Part shown: positions 6,401 through 9,272 of the stretch, one piece after another | Layout of the letters: each line of letters opens with the position of its first letter | Position numbering within the stretch: position 1 is the first letter of the stretch | DNA from: Blastocatellia bacterium | GTDB lineage: Bacteria; Acidobacteriota; Blastocatellia; UBA7656 | Reading direction: 5' to 3' | DNA length: 9,272 nt | Assembly (NCBI GenBank): GCA_022615215.1 | Contig: JAKEHD010000102.1 | Span: forward strand, 1 to 9,272 | Made by a program: the position numbers and the translations under genes | The notes under the pieces: model-generated | The model's input: the letters and a program-made list of their open reading frames with translations, nothing else | Databases searched by the model: none | What the model was told of the DNA's origin: nothing

Positions 6401-6980
6401 TCATTCCGGCGGCGCGGCTGAGGCCGAAAAAATTCCCGGCAGACTCATCCGCCGTCGTATCAATCGCTCCCGAACGCAGAAGGAGCAGGTTGTAATCGTC
6501 GCGCACCGTTAGGGAATGCAGGGGTGCAGGGGTGCGGGGGTGCAGGGGTGCTCGGGCTCTGGCTTCACTGCTTCTATGGCTCTCCTCTCCCCTGCTCCCC
6601 TGCTCCCCTGCTCCCCTGCTTCTCCGCTCCCCTGCTCCTCTGCTCCCCTGCTCCCCTGCTTTTTCCATGGCTTCGAGCGCGGACTCGTTCATCACGAGCA
6701 ATTTGAAAGAGCCGTAGTCGGAGACCTCGACCGCTCCAGACTCGCGCGCGCGGGTGAGGGCTTCGGTGTTACTCGTCGCGATCACGACTTTGCGGATATT
6801 GCCAGGACTGCGGTAATTGCGCGCATTTGTAAAACGCCCGTCGCGCTGCGATTTAGACAGCGGTGAGCCGTCGTCTTCGCTGCCCGATTCTTTCAGCAGG
6901 GACCCGACATCCGCGCCCGCAATTGAAACCATGATCAGCATCGCAACCGCGATGAATGTAAAGATCGAACTTCGTTTCAT
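3414..6980 (-). CDS. Secreted KP-43-like S8 (subtilisin family) serine protease
   Basis: The start is placed at 6980, nine codons inside the longest frame, because GGAGGTG lies directly before it and the protein then begins with a normal signal peptide (MKRSSIFTFIAVAMLIMVSIAGA). The result is 1188 residues. About 60-290 is a prodomain-like region, ending in 'RLRLIQFVGPVKRAWLDQL...VPNNGYLVRG'. The catalytic domain, about 405-720, has Asp416 (VADTGLD), His460 (GHGT), oxyanion Asn573 (AAGN) and Ser682 (SGTSHATP), so it should be active. About 750-880 is a KP-43-type beta-sandwich ('CWSDAP...VNDLDLEI'). About 885-1000 is an Ig/CARDB-like domain, and 1005-1185 a jelly-roll ending 'GWYIDDVTI', as in MAM/immune-inhibitor-A-like C-termini. 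It probably degrades proteins outside the cell or in the envelope. Two oddities: a repeat-encoded insert at about 107-157 (GEQGSRGAGERRSRGAG...) and a run of five Lys before the last domain. It is followed by its own terminator. Confidence 0.93.
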   Translation of the reverse strand: MKRSSIFTFIAVAMLIMVSIAGADVGSLLKESGSEDDGSPLSKSQRDGRFTNARNYRSPGNIRKVVIATSNTEALTRARESGAVEVSDYGSFKLLVMNESALEAMEKAGEQGSRGAGERRSRGAGEQGSRGEESHRSSEARARAPLHPRTPAPLHSLTVRDDYNLLLLRSGAIDTTADESAGNFFGLSRAAGMKGGSAEASSSQQGKAAGSRLRLIQFVGPVKRAWLDQLAAFGFDLIAYVPNNGYLVRGDAGAVAMLHAARERGDEPVQWEGPFTDDYKVDPRFRDVLKGGAGGEVMAAVQVARTSSDQDQGWRRDLETVMSMASEIISKPYQVMGFINLKIRIKARRISDIAALENVINIEPWQAPELLDERAARIVTGDVGEDGKTVGDPGYLSWLQSRGLASRFNFAIDVADTGLDRGKTGTDELHPDFLDSSGQSRVLYARDYTGELDAGDVPGHGTINVSIAGGANFSTDAGARDSSQYGHGIGIAPFALLGSSKIFRADAGFGLAEPYTNLISAAYRDGARISSNSWGAVTNSYTIDSQEYDSRARDALPTEPGNQEMVIVFAAGNASRDEAVSSPGTGKNLISVAASEGVRGGEDGCGIIDEDADNAFDIVFFSSGGPLDDGRMKPDIAAPGTHIQGAASQHPDFEGSRVCGEDFDKPYFPAGQTLYTWSSGTSHATPQVAGAAALVRQIFLNRGQEASAAFVKAMLLNSTRYIAGELAGGSLPHLRQGWGLMDIGRALDDTPRILVDQTHTFTESGQEMIITGQIRDPARPFRVTLCWSDAPGFSAFAPWVNDLDLEITINGQVYNGNNFKGDESQAGGEPDTRNNVESVWLPAGTAGAFAIRVRAANIAGDGVPGNLGLADQDFALVVYNAEKRDVGVAALASVAVTGGADSVIEPGETASLKIGLRNSSPVSLTGGQGVLATATSGIAITSATSNFPNIASGGTGENLQELVFTVASDVACGTLIDFTLEVSHQGTFARIPFQALVGREEPVELFEDDVESGEAKWTHASGIKKKKKRVDTWERSTQRFRSGGQAWFTSDLDKVTDAHLDTIPVQLPAEGRNIELVFYHTFSLEGNGFDGGVIEISTGEAFEDLGDKILKGGYTGGILDFSGNPLGGRRGWVGGRLGDFKEVVVDLSSYAGQTVIIRFRIGTDSSIAGMGWYIDDVTIGGNRVLCAP
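6518..6660. repeat. Inverted octamer array inserted in the protease reading frame
   Basis: Four GCAGGGGT-type octamers (6518-6549) are followed by a 39-base spacer and nine CCCCTGCT-type octamers (6589-6660; two or three carry substitutions). The right array is the complement of the left except at one position per octamer, so the region can fold into a long imperfect hairpin in DNA or mRNA. Because three octamers make eight codons, the minus frame encodes an eight-residue period (EQGSRGAG/ERRSRGAG). The frame stays open across the element. It is related in style to the array at 7744-7900. Confidence 0.9.
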
Positions 6981-6984
6981 AAAA

Positions 6985-6991
6985 CACCTCC
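6985..6991 (-). promoter_or_regulatory. Ribosome binding site that fixes the protease start
   Basis: On the minus strand GGAGGTG is followed by TTTT and then ATG at 6980. The upstream in-frame ATG at 7007 would put this site inside the coding region and would place nine non-signal residues before the signal peptide, so the inner ATG is preferred. Confidence 0.85.
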
Positions 6992-7067
6992 GCCACAAAT
7001 CGTACACCCTTGACCAGCCGTTTCGAGATCGTTCGGGGAACAGTAATAAGTAGATTTGTAAGTCGCC

Positions 7068-7083
7068 TAAAGATTTCTTTCTT
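7068..7083. repeat. Dispersed motif TAAAGATTTCTTTCTT, copy 4
   Basis: All 16 bases are identical to the copy at 2859-2874 and the orientation is the same. It lies between the small NTF2-like gene and the protease, 88 bp upstream of the protease start codon. If it is a control site, this copy is the one best placed to act on the protease. Confidence 0.55.
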
Positions 7084-7098
7084 GCGCCTGTCTTTCAG

Positions 7099-7163
7099 GT
7101 AAAAAGTAAAAAGGCAAAAGAAAGAGCCCCGTACTTTTCCTTTTAACTTTTTCCTTTTTCCTT
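7099..7163. repeat. A/G-rich and T/C-rich inverted repeat
   Basis: A purine-rich block (7101-7120, AAAAAGTAAAAAGGCAAAAG) faces a pyrimidine-rich block (7133-7163, with CTTTTCC and CTTTTTCC units) across a short spacer. The two pair imperfectly with one- or two-base gaps. On the minus strand the distal arm is T-rich, so it might serve as a terminator for the gene ending at 7213. The plan repeats that of the other purine/pyrimidine elements in the window. Confidence 0.55.
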
Positions 7164-7212
7164 CTGAGTTTCTGAGCCGGGAAGCAATATTATATGAGCC
7201 GACGTGTGTCGA

Positions 7213-7641
7213 TCAACCGCCTGAGCGACTTTTGACCGTAAATCCCATTAGCTTCCATTCGCCGCCCTCATCGATATATCTGAGGGAGAAGAGCGTCCTC
7301 GCCCTCTCGAAGAGAATACCGTAGACCGGCTCGGCGATGCGGTGGCCTTTGTAAGTGTCGAAGACCATCTGTATCCGCGCAGGGGTGGCATGGTTGCCGA
7401 GAGCCTTCACCGTCTTGAGGTTCTCCAACATGGCAGCGCGCGTATTGGCCTCTTTATAATATGGCGAAGCGTCATCGTAAATCGCATCGTACTGTTCGGC
7501 GTTCAAACGATGAAAGAAGAGCGCCGTCGCCTTGTCGAGGTCTTCATAAGGAGCCTCTTGAGGATAAAAGTAGAAGGCAGCCGCAACTCCAAGCCCGGCC
7601 AGTAGAACCAGTATCGCTACGATGAGAAGTTTCCGAGACAT
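7213..7641 (-). CDS. Small membrane-anchored protein, DUF4019/DUF3887-like (NTF2-like fold possible)
   Basis: This 142-residue protein begins with a clear hydrophobic segment (residues 4-26, LLIVAILVLLAGLGVAAAFYF) and no lipoprotein Cys, so it is probably anchored by its N-terminus with the rest outside the membrane. The body has the pattern of small NTF2-like domains: 'ALFFHRLNAEQYDAIYDDASPYYKE' (40-64), 'LENLKTVKALG' (72-82), then beta-strands ending 'GEWKLMGFTVKS' (127-138). That order matches my memory of the DUF4019/DUF3887 families, whose function is unknown. The ATG at 7641 lacks a strong ribosome binding site; AGGAAAGG lies about 24 bases upstream, too far for a standard start, so translation may be weak or start-dependent on another signal. 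The gene stands between two repeat elements and may be transcribed alone. Confidence 0.75.
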   Translation of the reverse strand: MSRKLLIVAILVLLAGLGVAAAFYFYPQEAPYEDLDKATALFFHRLNAEQYDAIYDDASPYYKEANTRAAMLENLKTVKALGNHATPARIQMVFDTYKGHRIAEPVYGILFERARTLFSLRYIDEGGEWKLMGFTVKSRSGG

Positions 7642-7743
7642 TCGATGATTTTATCTGCTGACGCCCTTTCCTGATTTCGATAGAGCGAAAACAATAACAG
7701 CAGTTGCAGAAATCACGCAATAAGCGACAGAAGATGGAAGGGT

Positions 7744-7900
7744 GCAGGGGTGCAGGAGAGACGCGGCGAGTGGGTGACGCGGCGACGCGGCGAGTGGGTG
7801 ACGCGGCGACGCGGCGAGAGATTGATTTCCCAATCCCCGTGTCTCCGTGTCTCCGCGTCTCCGCGTCTCCCCGTCTCCCCTGCACCTCTGCTCCCCTGCT
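7744..7900. repeat. Inverted octamer array between two genes
   Basis: The left side (7744-7823) is built of octamers GCAGGGGT, GACGCGGC and GAGTGGGT. The last two alternate to give a perfect 24-bp higher-order period (7760-7783 and 7784-7807). The right side (7835-7900) has CTCCGTGT, CTCCGCGT, CTCCCCGT and CTCCCCTG units. The two sides are roughly complementary across an 11-base centre, so a long imperfect hairpin is possible. The element lies ten bases from the stop codon of the gene ending at 7910 and about 100 bp upstream of the gene starting at 7641. It encodes no credible protein. Confidence 0.9.
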
Positions 7901-7909
7901 ATTCTTCCG

Positions 7910-9272
7910 CTACCAGGAATAGACCAGGCGCTCGACCATCAGAGCGCCATTGGTTTCGCGGCGGATTCTCACCTCGCGGATGGCCGAGGCGGCGACAAGG
8001 CTCGACAGGTTGCCGCTGAAGAACTTCACGTCGCTTCCGCTCTCTGGCGCTTCAGCGGTCTTGCCATCGAGTTTCGACATCAACGTGTCGAACACGGGCC
8101 GGCTTGCGGCCACGCGCACAAGGGCGTAAAACTCCGCCGGGCCGTCTATTCGTTGTGGGGCGGCGGGCGCGGCCGCAGATCTCAGAATATCCCTTGCAAA
8201 CTCGCGGCTCGATGCCAGCACGAGGTATTTGCCCGATACCGCGTAGGCAGCCCCTTGCTCCAATAACGACTGCGCCACATAGCGCACGGGCGCAGGGCTT
8301 CCGCCCGCTTCATCGCGCCACTCGATCTGCGGGTCTATACCTGACACCACGAATCGCGCTCGCAATTCATCGCCGATGGCTTGCTCCATCGCCGCGCGGT
8401 CGAGCGCATTGATATTCGCGGTCTCGATAATTATTGCGCGCTCGAAGCTGACGAAGGGCGTTCCGGCGCTTGCGCGCGATCTGGCCACACAGCAGTAGCC
8501 GACGGGCGACAGGGCCGCGAAGACCGAAGCGGCCTTATCGGTGAACCCGCTTTCCTGCGACGGGGCGGCCCTGACGTTTTCAGTAGCACGACCGTGAGGG
8601 AGTGCTTTTCCCGGCGCATGCTCGTCGTCTACGTCTCTATCGAACCGCGAGTCGAGCCGCCTGTACCGCTCCGTTCGCGACGTGCTGCCCTCCGTGCGCA
8701 TATAGCGCGTGCGGTCGGGTATATCGGCAGGCGACCATGTTCCTTCTTTCAACTTTCCGAAGAGAGTCCGCGCCACCGCCTCTTCGAGCTTCTCGCCCGA
8801 CTCGCCCTGAGCGTGTATCTCTACGAGTTGAGCGTCCGCAGGGGCGAACGCCGTCAAAGCGGCGGTCTGCTCTGCCGTGAGCGCGCCCGTCTGTGCAGAC
8901 GAGCTCGCAAGCTTGAACCATCGCTGTTCGCTGAGTCCCTGCGGCGTCAGGCGCACGTCGATCAGTCCGCTCTCTATCCGGGCAAGAGAAGAGGGCGCTC
9001 GCTCTCCGGTGTTGCGATGAATCCAGTAGTTATTGAAGTAAAGATTTTTGTTCAACTGGGCCTGATCGAGCCATATAACGATCTCGTGCGCGGTGAACCC
9101 TCCGGCGAGTGTGGCTGTTGCGAGGACATCCGCTTGAAGAGAATCCTCGCCCGGTTGGCGGGCATTTGCGAGCGCGCGGATCATCAAGCCTTCGGTGGTC
9201 GTGACGATCAACTTGCCTTCCTGATAGGCGAAGCAGAACTGCTGTTTCAGATTGCCGTTATCGGTGGTGACA
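7910..9272 (-). CDS. Unrecognised protein with DUF3352-like features (partial, 5' end off window)
   Basis: The frame is open from the right edge to a TAG at 7910, giving 453 visible residues. An in-frame TTG at 9211 is not the start, since coding continues upstream of it (VTTDNGNLKQQFCFAYQEGK). Two segments share a pattern: 'FAYQEGKLIVTTTEGLMIRALANA' near the visible N-terminus and 'AAYAVSGKYLVLASSREFARDILRSA' near residue 355-380. Both read as a strand-turn-strand followed by a helix, as in proteins that repeat a 'displayed value, then index' motif such as DUF3352. That resemblance is from memory. Another recognisable stretch is 'VIWLDQAQLNKNLYFNNYWIHRN'. There is no membrane segment or catalytic motif in the visible part; the missing N-terminus may hold a signal peptide. 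No function can be assigned. Confidence 0.8.
   Translation of the reverse strand, partial: VTTDNGNLKQQFCFAYQEGKLIVTTTEGLMIRALANARQPGEDSLQADVLATATLAGGFTAHEIVIWLDQAQLNKNLYFNNYWIHRNTGERAPSSLARIESGLIDVRLTPQGLSEQRWFKLASSSAQTGALTAEQTAALTAFAPADAQLVEIHAQGESGEKLEEAVARTLFGKLKEGTWSPADIPDRTRYMRTEGSTSRTERYRRLDSRFDRDVDDEHAPGKALPHGRATENVRAAPSQESGFTDKAASVFAALSPVGYCCVARSRASAGTPFVSFERAIIIETANINALDRAAMEQAIGDELRARFVVSGIDPQIEWRDEAGGSPAPVRYVAQSLLEQGAAYAVSGKYLVLASSREFARDILRSAAAPAAPQRIDGPAEFYALVRVAASRPVFDTLMSKLDGKTAEAPESGSDVKFFSGNLSSLVAASAIREVRIRRETNGALMVERLVYSW

Noticed and set aside
5781..6512. Long plus-strand open frame opposite the protease
   Set aside because: It is a reverse-strand shadow of the well-supported protease prodomain region and has no ribosome binding site or recognisable domain.
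6981..7007. Upstream ATG at 7007 as protease start
   Set aside because: The inner ATG at 6980 has the ribosome binding site and begins a normal signal peptide.
6518..7900. Octamer arrays as a CRISPR locus
   Set aside because: Units are 8 bp with no unique spacers and no cas genes, so these are simple tandem repeats.
9209..9211. TTG at 9211 as the start of the right-hand gene
   Set aside because: The reading frame continues to the window edge with credible coding sequence, so the gene is partial.

Overview
The window looks like a gene-sparse stretch of an Acidobacteriota chromosome, most likely of the Blastocatellia type. That is an inference, not a proof. It rests on a secreted protein with a tandem BACON-type repeat behind a 'KEYIYSAGKLVSTEEP' linker, a KP-43-like subtilase with a large N-terminal region, moderately high GC, and many tandem octamer repeats. 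Similar octamer repeats are best known from filamentous cyanobacteria. All seven genes I can support lie on the minus strand, most of them separated by 170-610 bp spacers, so they read as single transcription units or loose pairs rather than one tight operon.

Layout, left to right. 1-594 is the N-terminal part of a membrane-anchored BACON-repeat protein that runs off the left edge. 595-1203 is non-coding: a structured leader, a REPIN-like GC-rich hairpin (992-1048) and a purine/pyrimidine repeat hairpin (1161-1230). 1204-2118 is an ECF-type sigma factor whose last codons and stop lie inside that repeat. 2119-2592 is non-coding and carries a duplicated 31-bp sequence (2435-2531). 2593-2781 is a very short zinc-finger anti-sigma-like protein, possibly truncated. 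2955-3155 is a small coiled-coil protein. 3298-3335 is a clear intrinsic terminator for the large S8 protease (3414-6980), whose prodomain region carries an in-frame octamer repeat element. 7213-7641 is a small membrane-anchored protein resembling DUF4019/DUF3887 families. 7744-7900 is another octamer element. 7910-9272 is the C-terminal 453 residues of an unrecognised protein that enters from the right edge.

The sigma factor, zinc-finger protein and possibly the coiled-coil protein may form a regulatory unit; the exported BACON protein and the protease are extracytoplasmic products. No direct link between them is visible in the sequence.

The most interesting signal is the repeat layer. Four elements (1161-1230, 6518-6660, 7099-7163, 7744-7900) share one plan although their sequences differ: a purine-rich tandem array on the left, a short spacer, then a pyrimidine-rich tandem array roughly complementary to the first. 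One sits inside a protease reading frame and another supplies the end of the sigma factor. Separately, a 15-bp motif, AAAGATTTCTTTCTT, occurs four times in the same orientation, in gene spacers and at the protease stop codon.
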